Of a DNA stretch of 64,000 nt, positions 18,940 to 26,819 are shown one piece after another. Source of the DNA: Curtobacterium sp. GC_Cur_3 (lineage in GTDB: Bacteria; Actinomycetota; Actinomycetes; Actinomycetales; Microbacteriaceae). The translations under genes and the position numbers were made by a program. Below the pieces are notes generated by a model, which saw only the letters and a program-made list of their open reading frames with translations, was not told where the DNA came from and searched no databases. The first letter of the stretch is position 1; every line of letters starts with the position of its first letter. The stretch is from positions 31,821 through 95,820 of the forward strand of contig NZ_JALNUI010000015.1 of the NCBI RefSeq assembly GCF_026544205.1. Reading direction: 5' to 3'.

Positions 18940-19365
18940 ATGATCACCAAGAGCAAGATCCACGAGGTCGAGAACGCGACCGTCCGAGATCGCGACGGCG
19001 CATCGGTCGGCAAGGTCAGGCAGGTGTTCCCCTCCGACGAGGACGGCAGCGCTGCGTTCGTCAGCGTCGCGACAGGCCTCCTCGGGGGTCACACCGCGCT
19101 CATCCCGGTCGAGGACGCCACGTTCGACGGCACGGACCTGCACGTCGGGTACGCGAAGAGCGCGATCAAGGGCGCACCCTCCCGAGGCACCGGAAACACC
19201 TTGTCCGCCACCGAGGCGAACGCCGTCCGCAAGCACTTCGGACTGTCCCCCACCGGCAGAGCAACCGGCGACATGGGTGATCCGCACGAGAACCTCGACC
19301 AGGCTGGTACCGGTCCCGCGGGCGCAGACGACACCGAGGGCGCGGGCACGACGCCGCCGGCGTGA
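18940..19365 (+). CDS. PRC-barrel domain stress protein
   Basis: 141 residues from the ATG at 18940; a TTG four codons upstream (18928) is an alternative start. The first 80 residues (VRDRDGASVGKVRQVF, FVSVATGLLGGHTALIPV) form a PRC-barrel like those in actinobacterial envelope or stress proteins. The tail is Gly/Thr/Asp-rich and probably disordered. No membrane segment is visible. It follows mesD by 76 bp, but the intervening hairpin suggests its own promoter. Confidence 0.75.
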   Translation: MITKSKIHEVENATVRDRDGASVGKVRQVFPSDEDGSAAFVSVATGLLGGHTALIPVEDATFDGTDLHVGYAKSAIKGAPSRGTGNTLSATEANAVRKHFGLSPTGRATGDMGDPHENLDQAGTGPAGADDTEGAGTTPPA

Positions 19366-19566
19366 GCAGCGCTGGCGAGTGACCCGAGGAAGCGCGGGAG
19401 CCCGGGGCCGCCAGCGCAGCGCGAACTGACACCGCCGCCGTGCCGTCTGGACGCTGACCACTGAACGACAGCTCCCTTCTGGAATGAGGAGAGCCGCCGT
19501 TCGTGTCGCGTCCGTCGCCTGCTCTGCTTCAGCCCGGCCGGGAGGCGGCCACCTCGCGCAGCCTGC

Positions 19567-19731
19567 TCACCGTTCGAGCGGCTCAGTGGCAGCGGAGCCG
19601 ACCGCCGCTGCGAGGAACAGCGCCTGCAGCGCGGCGAACAGGATTGCTGTCCTCGCCGGGGCTCCGTACCCGGTCGGGCTGCCGTCCGGACCGAACGTCG
19701 TGGCGATCCGATCGGGTAGCCGATCCCACCA
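19567..19731 (-). pseudogene. DUF1648-domain fragment in frame behind the beta-lactamase stop
   Basis: Minus-strand translation from 19731 begins WWDRLPDRIATTFGPDG and continues SPTGYGAPARTAIL into a hydrophobic helix before TGA at 19567. This is the diagnostic W-x2-LP-x-RI-x-T-F/H-x2-DG stretch and next helix of DUF1648 membrane proteins. The first transmembrane helix and any start codon are missing. The reading frame is continuous with the gene at 19732, interrupted only by its TAG. It looks like the remnant left by a deletion or recombination. Confidence 0.65.
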
Positions 19732-20565
19732 CTAGCGACGCACCTCGTGCTCGATGAGCGCAGTGGCGACCTTGTCGGCTGCATGCGGAGCCTTTGCAAG
19801 CGCGTGCACGACCGCGGTGACTCCTGTCGCGTTGGCGATGACCGCTCCTGCCGCTCGCACTTCGCCGTTGATCCAGGTCGATGCTCCTTTCCGCTGCCAG
19901 CTCACCGTGCGATCACCCCCAGCGCAAGGCTCGAGCGCCCAGTCGGCGTAGCGACAGAGGTCGTCGAACGTGGACCAGACGCCGCCCGCCGCCGCGAACG
20001 ACGACTCCCCGAGCGCCCACGGCGTGATCGGACGACCGAACAGCTTCGGCACCACACGCTCTGCCGGAGCTGGCACGAGCACCGCAGAGCTGATCCCCGC
20101 CGGCTCGAGGACGTGCTGGCGCACAGCGGCGAACCAATCGCCGTGCACCTCGTCGAGCACTGCACCGAGGAGGGCGTACCCGAGGTTGGAGTACACGAAC
20201 TGGCCTCGGGGTGTGACCGGCACTGCAGCTGTCAGGTCCAGAGGAACCCCGACAGTCTCTCGGTACGGATCAGTGAACAGGCGGTCGCGCATCGTGGCCG
20301 GGAGCCGCGGCAGACCCGAGGTGTGGTGGATGAGATCAGCAACAGTCATCTCGGCGTCGGGCACACCGGGGAGGTAGTGCGCGACCGGCCGCTCGACCTC
20401 GAGCGTGAGACAGGCCGTCGTGCCCACGAGTCCCTTCGTGATGCTCCCCCACTCGAGCATCGAAGCGGTGGCGTACGACCCCCGGGGCTCACGGACACTT
20501 CGCCAGCCGTTGGCTGTGTGGAGACTTGCGCGCCAGTGGCCCGAGCTCTCAAGCGGATTTCGCAC
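19732..20565 (-). CDS. Serine hydrolase, class C beta-lactamase fold
   Basis: 277 residues from a GTG at 20565, which follows AGGAGGGA. The S-x-x-K motif is SITK (Ser41, Lys44), the Y-x-N motif is YSN (125-127) and HHTSGLP is the typical loop. There is no signal peptide, so the enzyme appears cytoplasmic and more likely an esterase or peptidase than a drug-resistance enzyme. It is shorter than most relatives (about 350-400). Its stop codon joins it in frame to a DUF1648 remnant. Confidence 0.78.
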   Translation of the reverse strand: MRNPLESSGHWRASLHTANGWRSVREPRGSYATASMLEWGSITKGLVGTTACLTLEVERPVAHYLPGVPDAEMTVADLIHHTSGLPRLPATMRDRLFTDPYRETVGVPLDLTAAVPVTPRGQFVYSNLGYALLGAVLDEVHGDWFAAVRQHVLEPAGISSAVLVPAPAERVVPKLFGRPITPWALGESSFAAAGGVWSTFDDLCRYADWALEPCAGGDRTVSWQRKGASTWINGEVRAAGAVIANATGVTAVVHALAKAPHAADKVATALIEHEVRR

Positions 20566-20754
20566 CGTGTCCCTCCTCTACAAACGCACCATCACGGGGA
20601 GGCAACTCCGTCGCACCGCGCTGCTCAGGGGTGGAGGCCGGCGTGACAACTATGGAAGCAAGATATACCAGGTTGCGCATCTAGCGTTCTAGGTGCAGGG
20701 TGTTCGCATCGAGCAGCCGCTCGACTAGCAAAGTCGCTAGGACAGGAGACCGTC

Positions 20755-21408
20755 TTGAAGACCATCACTCGCACCCCGCACCGCATCGCACTCGTCGCCA
20801 TTGCGGCTGCCGCACTGCTCGGCTCATCACTCGTCGCAGGCCCCGCACACGCCACGGAACCTGCCGCCGACGAGCAGACTTTCATTTCCGCCGCAGAACT
20901 CGACGCTCTGGCCCCGAATGGCAGTGCTGCTCTCGATCCCCACGTGTTCCTCGAAGGGATCGAGCAACTCGAGGCATCCCCCGTGCCGCGACAGACGTTC
21001 ACCGACGACGGTCACACCTACCGCCGGTACGTCGTCGAGGAGGGAGCAATCACGCTCCCAAGCGCGGATGACCTCCGCGGAGCAATTGCGGAGGCGGAAA
21101 AGTCCGAGGGCGCCACCGGCACGATCACCCCGTTCCTCGAAGCGCCATTCTCCGGCATCAAGACGGCGATCGGGTTCAACACCGTCGACCAGCAAGCCCT
21201 TGCGGCCGGCGGTGGAGCTGCCATCGGCGCTGCGATTTGTCTGATCCCTGGCATCGGGTGGGCTGCATGCGCAGCCATCGGCGTCGTCGTCAGCGTCGCG
21301 ACCACGTACATCTTCAAGAACGGCATCTGCAGTGGCGGACGAAAGCTCTGGTGGTACGACGTGAAGGGCGGGTCGACCGTGGGCTGCCGCTCATCCGCCC
21401 CCTTCTGA
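20755..21408 (+). CDS. Secreted bacteriocin-like precursor (uncharacterised)
   Basis: 217 residues from a TTG at 20755, preceded by AGGAG. A signal peptide is clear: basic N-terminus, a LVAIAAAALLGSSLVAG core and AHA cleavage near residue 33. The middle (35-130) is acidic and soluble. The last ~70 residues change to a Gly/Ala-rich hydrophobic stretch (AAGGGAAIGAA, LIPGIGWAAC) and then a cationic Trp-rich end, with four cysteines in all (about 161, 171, 191, 210). That layout resembles a propeptide plus membrane-active peptide. A small two-helix membrane protein follows within 26 bp. Toxin function is inferred. Confidence 0.6.
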   Translation: MKTITRTPHRIALVAIAAAALLGSSLVAGPAHATEPAADEQTFISAAELDALAPNGSAALDPHVFLEGIEQLEASPVPRQTFTDDGHTYRRYVVEEGAITLPSADDLRGAIAEAEKSEGATGTITPFLEAPFSGIKTAIGFNTVDQQALAAGGGAAIGAAICLIPGIGWAACAAIGVVVSVATTYIFKNGICSGGRKLWWYDVKGGSTVGCRSSAPF

Positions 21409-21433
21409 TTCGATGCAGGGAAGGACAACCCTC

Positions 21434-21625
21434 ATGCGTGCATGGCTGCTGTACATCCTGACCGTCATCGCTGCGCTCGCAGCACTGCTCGCGATCGCCT
21501 ACAGCTTGCCCGCGGCATCATCGGCCGTCTTCTGCATCGGCACCCCAGTCGTCGTGATCGGGGCCGGCCTCGGGGCCAAGTTCGTCAGGGAGACACGGAG
21601 GGGCCGCCGTACTCGTCAGCGCTGA
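21434..21625 (+). CDS. Small membrane protein, candidate immunity partner
   Basis: 63 residues from the ATG at 21434, preceded by GGAAGGAC (an in-frame ATG at 21413 has no ribosome site). Two hydrophobic helices (about 4-25 and 33-50) are followed by the strongly basic tail RETRRGRRTRQR. It lies 25 bp after the secreted precursor on the same strand. Two-helix basic membrane proteins next to a bacteriocin gene are often immunity proteins; this is inference from size, topology and position. Confidence 0.6.
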   Translation: MRAWLLYILTVIAALAALLAIAYSLPAASSAVFCIGTPVVVIGAGLGAKFVRETRRGRRTRQR

Positions 21626-21689
21626 CGCAGCACATGGATGGACCGGGGCGTGGCAGCACTAGAACGCGCAGCGCTGCTCCATCTGGTCA

Positions 21690-21729
21690 GACTGGAGGCG
21701 CGGTGCCAGCTGGCACCGCACCTCCAGTC
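21690..21729. repeat. Dispersed palindrome, CTGGAGG-type copy 6
   Basis: Arms GACTGGAGG and CCTCCAGTC around CGCGGTGCCAGCTGGCACCG. It separates the bacteriocin-like pair from the CynX/NimT transporter gene (both plus strand) and would end the first transcript. Confidence 0.8.
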
Positions 21730-21771
21730 CGCGCGACTGAGACGAAGCAACCTCACCCCTAGACTCGGCAG

Positions 21772-22992
21772 ATGCTCGAGAGCCGTCGCCTTCCACTGTG
21801 GGCGGGTCGCACGGCCGCGCTGCTGGGCATCGTGCTCGTGGCGTTCACCCTCCGCCAAGCTGTTGCTGCGGTCTCGCCGATCATCGGTGACATCCGGGCC
21901 GACTTCCCGGTCTCGAACCTCGAGGTCGGCCTGCTCGGCACCCTGCCGCCGCTGCTGTTCGCGGCCTCGGGGTTCACGGCACCACGCGTCGCTCGGCGTC
22001 TCGGGCTCGACGGCGGGATCGTCCTCGCGCTGGCCCTCATCACCGTCGGCCATCTCGTCCGCGCCGTCGCACCGGGCGTCGCGATGCTGCTCGTCGGCAG
22101 CATCCTGGCATTCGCCGGGACTGGCATCGGCAACGTGTTGCTGCCGTCCGTCGTCCGTCGCTACTTCCCCGACCGGGTGGCCCTGCTGACCGCGGTGTAC
22201 GCGTGCATCGTGGGGGTCAGTACCGCGGTGCCTGCTGCCCTGGCTGCCCCGATCGCGCAGTACGCCGGGTGGCGGACCTCGCTCGCCGTCTGGGCAGTCA
22301 CCTCAGCGGCAGCACTCGTTCCGTGGCTCGTCGTCCTCGCACAGCAGCGCCGACTCCGCCGCACGGACGCCGGTCTCGTCAGCCCCGCACCCACCGAGGT
22401 CGTCACCCGCCTGTGGCGATCACGCGCTGCGCTGTCGATCACCGCGCTCTTCTCCTCGAGCGCGATCTGCACCTACGCCGCCTTCGCCTGGCTGCCGGAG
22501 ATCCTGCAGGACCTCGCCGGATCGACGCCGACCGAAGCGGGCGTGCTCCTCGCCGTCACGGGCGTGATCAGCGTCCCCGGCGCACTGATCGCTCCCCTGC
22601 TCGTGCCTCGGCTCCGCAACGTCGGCTGGCTGATCGCCGCAGGCGTCCTGAGCTTCGCACTCGGGTACCTCGGCCTGCTGCTCGCACCGGCGCCGCTCAC
22701 CCTGCTCTGGGTGCTCCTGATCGGCTGCGGCTCGATCCTGTTCCCCGTCTGCCTCGTGCTCATCAACGTCCGTACCCGGACACACGGCGGGACGGTAGCC
22801 CTGAGCGGCTTCGCCCAGGGCACCGCGTACGCACTCGGCGCCCTCGGCCCGCTGCTGGTCGGGCTGCTCCACGACGCCAGTGGTGGCTGGACGCTGCCGC
22901 TGCTCTTCCTCCTCGCCGTCACGCTCGCGGCAGCGATCCCGGCGGTCACACTCGGCCGCCCGACGTTCGTCGAGGACGAGCTCGGCCGGTAG
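21772..22992 (+). CDS. CynX/NimT family MFS transporter
   Basis: 406 residues, twelve hydrophobic helices. The N-terminal LVAFTLRQAVAAVSPIIGDI and the helix 2 segment VGLLGTLPPLLFAASGF are characteristic of the cyanate/nitroimidazole transporter branch (CynX/NimT) of the major facilitator superfamily. Substrates of environmental members are mostly unknown. The ATG at 21772 lies 42 bp after the palindrome copy at 21690. It converges on the SDR gene at 23020. Confidence 0.85.
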   Translation: MLESRRLPLWAGRTAALLGIVLVAFTLRQAVAAVSPIIGDIRADFPVSNLEVGLLGTLPPLLFAASGFTAPRVARRLGLDGGIVLALALITVGHLVRAVAPGVAMLLVGSILAFAGTGIGNVLLPSVVRRYFPDRVALLTAVYACIVGVSTAVPAALAAPIAQYAGWRTSLAVWAVTSAAALVPWLVVLAQQRRLRRTDAGLVSPAPTEVVTRLWRSRAALSITALFSSSAICTYAAFAWLPEILQDLAGSTPTEAGVLLAVTGVISVPGALIAPLLVPRLRNVGWLIAAGVLSFALGYLGLLLAPAPLTLLWVLLIGCGSILFPVCLVLINVRTRTHGGTVALSGFAQGTAYALGALGPLLVGLLHDASGGWTLPLLFLLAVTLAAAIPAVTLGRPTFVEDELGR

Positions 22993-23019
22993 CCGACGGG
23001 ACCGCCCCAGCTCATTCGG

Positions 23020-23763
23020 TCAGCGCGCGGGCACGAAGGCTGCGAGCGTCGCACGAGCCTCGGCGGCCGACCCGAGCGGCACGCTGCGGCTGCCGACCCC
23101 GGTCGCCAGGGACAGCGCGATGGCCACCGCGCCGACCTCAGCCGCGGACACCCATTCGGGATCGCCCTCGACGAACCGTGTCCGGATGGGTCCGAGCACG
23201 AGCGCGTGGATGCGCTTGTCCGGCGACTCCGCCGCGAGGCCACGCTGCATCATGAGCACCGCGGCCTGCTCCATGCTCACCAGTCCGCTGTTGGGCACCG
23301 GGAACTCGGCTGACTGACCGACGATCACCGTGTACGCGCCGAGGCCGCTGAGCCGAGGCACGATCGACCGCGCCACCGCCATGTGCACCGTGGCCAGTTC
23401 AGTGAAGGCCGCGGCCCAGTCGTCCTCGCCGATGTCGGTCAGCGGTCCGCCCTGCCACCAGCCGCCGACGGGGACCACGACGTCGTCGATGCCACCCATC
23501 CGCTCGGTCATCTCGCGACCGAGCGCCTCAGCACCGGCGAAGGAGGTGTAATCGTGCGTCGGCAGGTGCAGCAGCGGGGACGTCCCGACATCCCCGAGCG
23601 CAGCGCGCAGCTCGGCTCCGCGCGCCTCGGACCGGGTGGGCACGACGACGTCGGCGCCCGCGTCGAGGTAGGCGCGGACGACGCCTTCGCCGACACCCCC
23701 GGTGCCGCCGGGCACGAGGACGCGGCGGCCGGAGAGGTCATGGGTGGACGGTACTTCGTTCAA
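23020..23763 (-). CDS. SDR-family oxidoreductase under MarR control
   Basis: 247 residues from a TTG at 23763 preceded by GGAG. A Rossmann start is visible (RRVLVPGGTGGVGEGVVRAYL, with P in place of the usual T before GG). The active site is atypical: the segment after VIVGQSAEF has no clear YxxxK, so a classical dehydrogenase activity is uncertain. It diverges from a MarR gene with three inverted repeats between them and is the obvious regulatory target. Confidence 0.75.
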   Translation of the reverse strand: MNEVPSTHDLSGRRVLVPGGTGGVGEGVVRAYLDAGADVVVPTRSEARGAELRAALGDVGTSPLLHLPTHDYTSFAGAEALGREMTERMGGIDDVVVPVGGWWQGGPLTDIGEDDWAAAFTELATVHMAVARSIVPRLSGLGAYTVIVGQSAEFPVPNSGLVSMEQAAVLMMQRGLAAESPDKRIHALVLGPIRTRFVEGDPEWVSAAEVGAVAIALSLATGVGSRSVPLGSAAEARATLAAFVPAR

Positions 23764-23774
23764 AGCAGAACTCC

Positions 23775-23831
23775 TTGGTCGAACCAATGTTGGTTGCGCC
23801 AACGGTAACATCGATCGTTGGTAGCGCCAAC
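23775..23831. promoter_or_regulatory. Three MarR-type inverted repeats
   Basis: GTTGG-N5-CCAAC occurs twice, at 23789-23803 (N5 TTGCG) and 23817-23831 (N5 TAGCG), 28 bp apart centre to centre. A related TTGGT-CGA-ACCAA lies at 23775-23787. All fall in the 83-bp gap between the SDR and MarR starts, as expected for an autoregulated MarR divergon. Confidence 0.78.
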
Positions 23832-23846
23832 TGGTATCGTGCTGCC

Positions 23847-24296
23847 ATGCCTGATGCACCGACGCCGCCTGAGGCACTCCGGACCCTGGTGAGCTGGCAG
23901 GCCGGCCGCGTCGCCACGATCGGGGCGCGCCTCACGGGCGCCAGGATGCCGCTCGAAGCACGGTCCGACTTCGCGGTCCTGTCCCTCCTCGAGGAGAACG
24001 GCCCGCTCAGCCAGGCCGACATCGGCCGGATCCTCGGTCTCGACCGGAACAACGTCAACGGAATCGTCGTCCGCCTCGAGACCGACGGGTTCGCGAGCCG
24101 GCAGCCGGACCCGGAGGACCGGCGGCGCAACGTCGTCACCATCACGACCGCGGGCCGCGCCCGGTCGTCCGAGCTCCTGGACCACGCGCAGGCAGTGCAG
24201 GCGGAGCTCCTGACCGCGCTCTCCCCCGACGAGCGCAAGGCCCTCATCGGCCTGCTCGGCAAGGTCCTCGCCAGCCACCCGGCGCAGTCCGCCTGA
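23847..24296 (+). CDS. MarR family transcriptional regulator
   Basis: 149 residues from the ATG at 23847. The winged HTH reads LSQADIGRILGLDRNNVNGIVVRLETDG, and the wing reads RQPDPEDRRRNVVTITTAGR with the conserved D-x-R-R. MarR proteins commonly sense phenolic or oxidising ligands and repress a divergent enzyme or pump, here the SDR gene at 23020. A palindromic repeat follows the stop. Confidence 0.87.
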   Translation: MPDAPTPPEALRTLVSWQAGRVATIGARLTGARMPLEARSDFAVLSLLEENGPLSQADIGRILGLDRNNVNGIVVRLETDGFASRQPDPEDRRRNVVTITTAGRARSSELLDHAQAVQAELLTALSPDERKALIGLLGKVLASHPAQSA

Positions 24297-24318
24297 GCCA
24301 GGTCTCCATCTGGTCAGC

Positions 24319-24354
24319 CTGGAGGCTCGGTGCCAGCTGGCACCGAGCCTCCAG
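24319..24354. repeat. Dispersed palindrome, CTGGAGG-type copy 7
   Basis: Perfect palindrome CTGGAGGCTC-GGTGCCAGCT-GGCACC... ending CTCCAG, between the convergent ends of the MarR gene (24296) and the hypothetical gene (24399). Confidence 0.82.
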
Positions 24355-24398
24355 TCCGGAACAGGGTTGCGGACACGCGGCGGCCGTGCCGCCATCTG

Positions 24399-24854
24399 TC
24401 ACATGTCGGCGATGAGCCGGAGCGTGTAGCCGTCGGGGACCGTCTGGTGTTCGACGTAGTGCATGAACACCGGCGCTGCCTGGTCGGCCGTGAAGAGCTC
24501 TGACAGGTGCCGCGGCTCGTGCGCAGCCTGCACGTCGATGGTCTCCGTGAGCGGTTCCGCGAGGTCGTGGTCGCGGCCGACGATGTAGAAGCGGTACTCG
24601 CCGTCGTCCTCACGTCGGCGGAGTTCGACGCTCATCTTCTCCGCGGTGCCACCGGCCTCCAGGTACGAGCCCCCGTACTCGTCGATGACCGACTGCGCGC
24701 CGGCGCGCCAGGTCTCGTGATCGATCAGTGCGGAGAAGACCAGCCACGCGAAGTGGTCGTCGTTGTCGAGCAGGCCGAGGCAGCGGCGGACCTGGTCGGG
24801 GAGCGGGCGGAACGTGTCCTTTAGGACACTGCTGACCGACCCGTTGGTCTTCAT
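24399..24854 (-). CDS. Hypothetical protein at the island edge
   Basis: 151 residues, soluble, acidic, with FAWLVFSALIDHETWRAG and FMHYVEHQTVPDGYTLRL as the clearest segments; no family recognised. Composition is high-GC like the core genome. Base composition drops sharply upstream of its start, so it is the last normal gene before the island. It converges with MarR over a palindromic repeat. Confidence 0.65.
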   Translation of the reverse strand: MKTNGSVSSVLKDTFRPLPDQVRRCLGLLDNDDHFAWLVFSALIDHETWRAGAQSVIDEYGGSYLEAGGTAEKMSVELRRREDDGEYRFYIVGRDHDLAEPLTETIDVQAAHEPRHLSELFTADQAAPVFMHYVEHQTVPDGYTLRLIADM

Positions 24855-25288
24855 GATGATCGGACAAAATTATCAAGTTCCACTTGACCGACACACCCAA
24901 CACCCAGTCGTACGCGAACGTGAGGAATAACAATCCGCCCACGCGCGTCCCCGATGCATCACCTAGGCACCCAGAATGATAGACAGGGCAATAAGAGCAA
25001 TCATGAGAGTCACGAATATGACACAAGCGCCCCTTCAGCCGGCTTTCACACCACGCTGCCCTAAAGATCCTATGAAAGGGAGGGGCAATCGCATCGGTTG
25101 GATAGGCGGACAGCGTCGTCAACGAACGCGGCCACCAGATGCTTGGTGCAGATTACTCGCTAGTGAGTTCGGCGCGCGGCCGTGCGTCGTTCACTCGCGG
25201 TTGAGGTGTATGCCGCTTCCAGTAACTACCTCCTTGCAGCGGCGGAATTATTCACATTCTGACCACCTTTCGGATGCCCCATCGGAAC
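24855..25288. other. AT-richer intergenic stretch, left part of the island
   Basis: 434 bp without a supportable gene and visibly lower in GC than its left flank. On the minus strand a short hydrophobic frame ends IALIALSIILGA-stop at about 24962-25020; it has no good start and reads like the remnant of a membrane protein. No repeat, tRNA or attachment site was recognised. Confidence 0.5.
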
Positions 25289-26080
25289 TTACCTGGGATC
25301 ATGCCTCTTCGCGTCTGGCAAGCGAGAAGTTCGCCCGCCATCTACCCGCTCAAACAAGTCGTTGAACCATTGAACGCCCGCTGCTCTCGCGGACCGTTGA
25401 GTCACGCGGGCGCCCGAGATGAAACGCTTCCCACCGTGCACTGTCCCAAATCTTATGCCGTTGCCGATCCTGTGCAGCCCCACCAGCTGGGGAGCGCCTC
25501 CGGAGTAAGGGTCCGCCCGCCCACGTAGGGCTTCAGTGAATGAGCTATAAATGGATCGACTCGTGCCGCCCTGAACACTTTCCTCCCAAAGCTTTCCGGT
25601 TGCCCGAACCTCTCGAGCTCCGCTCCCGGCGAGATGTAACCGCGCAGACTTCCCAGGCATGGCAACCTCCTTCGTATTCCAGGTCTGGCTCGATGCCTCA
25701 AAGGTGATCACCGCGAGCTCAAAAACAGAATCCATTTTATCTCGACGGCGAGTTGCGACGACTAAGCCAAAATCGCGCTGCTCCTGTAACGGGTAGTCTC
25801 TCCACAGTCGCCGAATCGCATCGCCGATGTCGCCGAAAGCTGAGGCCCGCCTCCGCGTCGCACCCGCCGCTATCTCATCTAGCACTGTTGGAATCGCTAA
25901 TGCGGGAAACAACACGTCACCCCAGTACCCGAAAATATGGGGAGTGGTTGATGCGGCGAAAGTTTTTCGCCCCTGATTCCACTGGTGCGAGTCGCCCCAA
26001 GTGATTCTACTGTCGCTCGCGATGTAAATTGAGGACACCGCTCGATGATCCACGCCCGCCCAAGCGATCAGAGTCGTCAC
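25289..26080 (-). CDS. Proteasome beta-subunit-like Ntn hydrolase
   Basis: 263 residues from a GTG at 26080, closely preceded by AGGGGGG. The start VTTLIAWAGVD, then YIASDSRITWG and GRKTF, mirrors the proteasome active site: Thr (T2 here, T1 after Met removal), Asp17 and Arg19 (D23 and R25), Lys33 (K39). The D-to-K distance is 16 residues, as in proteasomes. The C-terminal half is unlike any family I know. No ATPase or PAN/Mpa partner is adjacent. Probably a self-processing peptidase in an accessory system; substrate unknown. Confidence 0.6.
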   Translation of the reverse strand: MTTLIAWAGVDHRAVSSIYIASDSRITWGDSHQWNQGRKTFAASTTPHIFGYWGDVLFPALAIPTVLDEIAAGATRRRASAFGDIGDAIRRLWRDYPLQEQRDFGLVVATRRRDKMDSVFELAVITFEASSQTWNTKEVAMPGKSARLHLAGSGAREVRATGKLWEESVQGGTSRSIYSSFTEALRGRADPYSGGAPQLVGLHRIGNGIRFGTVHGGKRFISGARVTQRSARAAGVQWFNDLFERVDGGRTSRLPDAKRHDPR

Positions 26081-26090
26081 AAGCCCCCCT

Positions 26091-26129
26091 AAAAAAGAAC
26101 CGGAGCGCCGACTGCTGTCGACGCTCCGG
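26091..26129 (-). terminator. Intrinsic terminator just upstream of the Ntn gene (attenuator candidate)
   Basis: Perfect 8-bp stem (CCGGAGCG at 26100-26107 and CGCTCCGG at 26122-26129), followed on the minus strand by TTCTTTTTT. It ends immediately before the AGGGGGG ribosome site of the gene starting at 26080. No promoter fits between hairpin and start, so the transcript must pass through it. Confidence 0.75.
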
Positions 26130-26141
26130 GAAGACCTGAGT

Positions 26142-26158
26142 GCTGTCAAATTGTCAGC
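26142..26158. promoter_or_regulatory. 17-bp near-palindrome in the leader
   Basis: GCTGTCAAATTGTCAGC on the plus strand equals its complement except at three positions. It lies 13 bp upstream of the terminator hairpin in the minus-strand leader. It could be an operator or a second RNA stem. Confidence 0.4.
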
Positions 26159-26263
26159 AGGGACACCTCGTACCGCCTCGTATTTGGCGGCCTCAGGAGT
26201 TGCGTCCTTGAAGGGCCGATGAAGCCCGAACAAGGTGGGCGCAGCAAGCTGGCGCCAAAAAGA

Positions 26264-26292
26264 AAGCTATCGACCCCGGGCGCGCTTGTCAA
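26264..26292 (-). promoter_or_regulatory. Promoter for the Ntn gene leader
   Basis: Minus strand: perfect -35 TTGACA (26292-26287), 17-bp spacer, -10 TAGCTT (26269-26264). The start near 26257 would give a leader of about 125 nt before the terminator at 26129. Confidence 0.55.
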
Positions 26293-26819
26293 CAAAGTGT
26301 GGCCGCTGGACTTCCATGTCACCCAACAGAAGAATCGCCATTCTGTACTTCATTCTCAACATGTTAGACATCTCGACTTTCTCGGTCGCCCACCCGTTCT
26401 GTCACAGAGTCGGCCAGCGGCCAAGACGGGGGCCGGCCGCTCCTTTTACAGAGGCGATGACGTTGACTTGGCCTCACATCCACCGACGGCGAGCGAGACA
26501 AATTAGGAGGAAGAGACTTGTTCCCAGTTCGCTCCATCGAGCCACTCTACGATTGCTGCTCGGTCAAGCGGTTTAGCCCGAGCGAACTTTGTAAAGGAAA
26601 CGCGAGTCGCTCTGCGATCGGAAGTAGCCCGCTAATGCAGGGACGCAGCGTCGAGCTCACGGCCGAGATCAATTGCGCGAACACTCGCGCGGACGCCGCG
26701 CGCGGCGCTAAGCCGGGGCACTTTTTGTTCCTGCCGCGCGGCCTCGCTACTTGCACTCCGACACAGGCGGCTGCAGGGGCCGGCGGCACAGGACGCCGAT
26801 CGTCACTGTCAGCTTCCAC

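Larger units (their letters stand above)
26130..26819. other. Non-coding leader and spacer between the two island genes
   Basis: Apart from the leader elements above, no gene is supported. A plus-strand frame from a TTG at 26518 has a fine ribosome-like AGGAGG but encodes a low-quality sequence antisense to the end of the 1314-residue gene. The segment may hold decayed genes. Confidence 0.45.

Noticed and set aside
19732..20565. Antibiotic-resistance beta-lactamase
   Set aside because: No signal peptide and small size; more likely a cytoplasmic serine esterase or peptidase.
24962..25020. Short hydrophobic minus-strand frame ending IALIALSIILGA
   Set aside because: No ribosome site or start of usable size; probably a decayed membrane-protein end.
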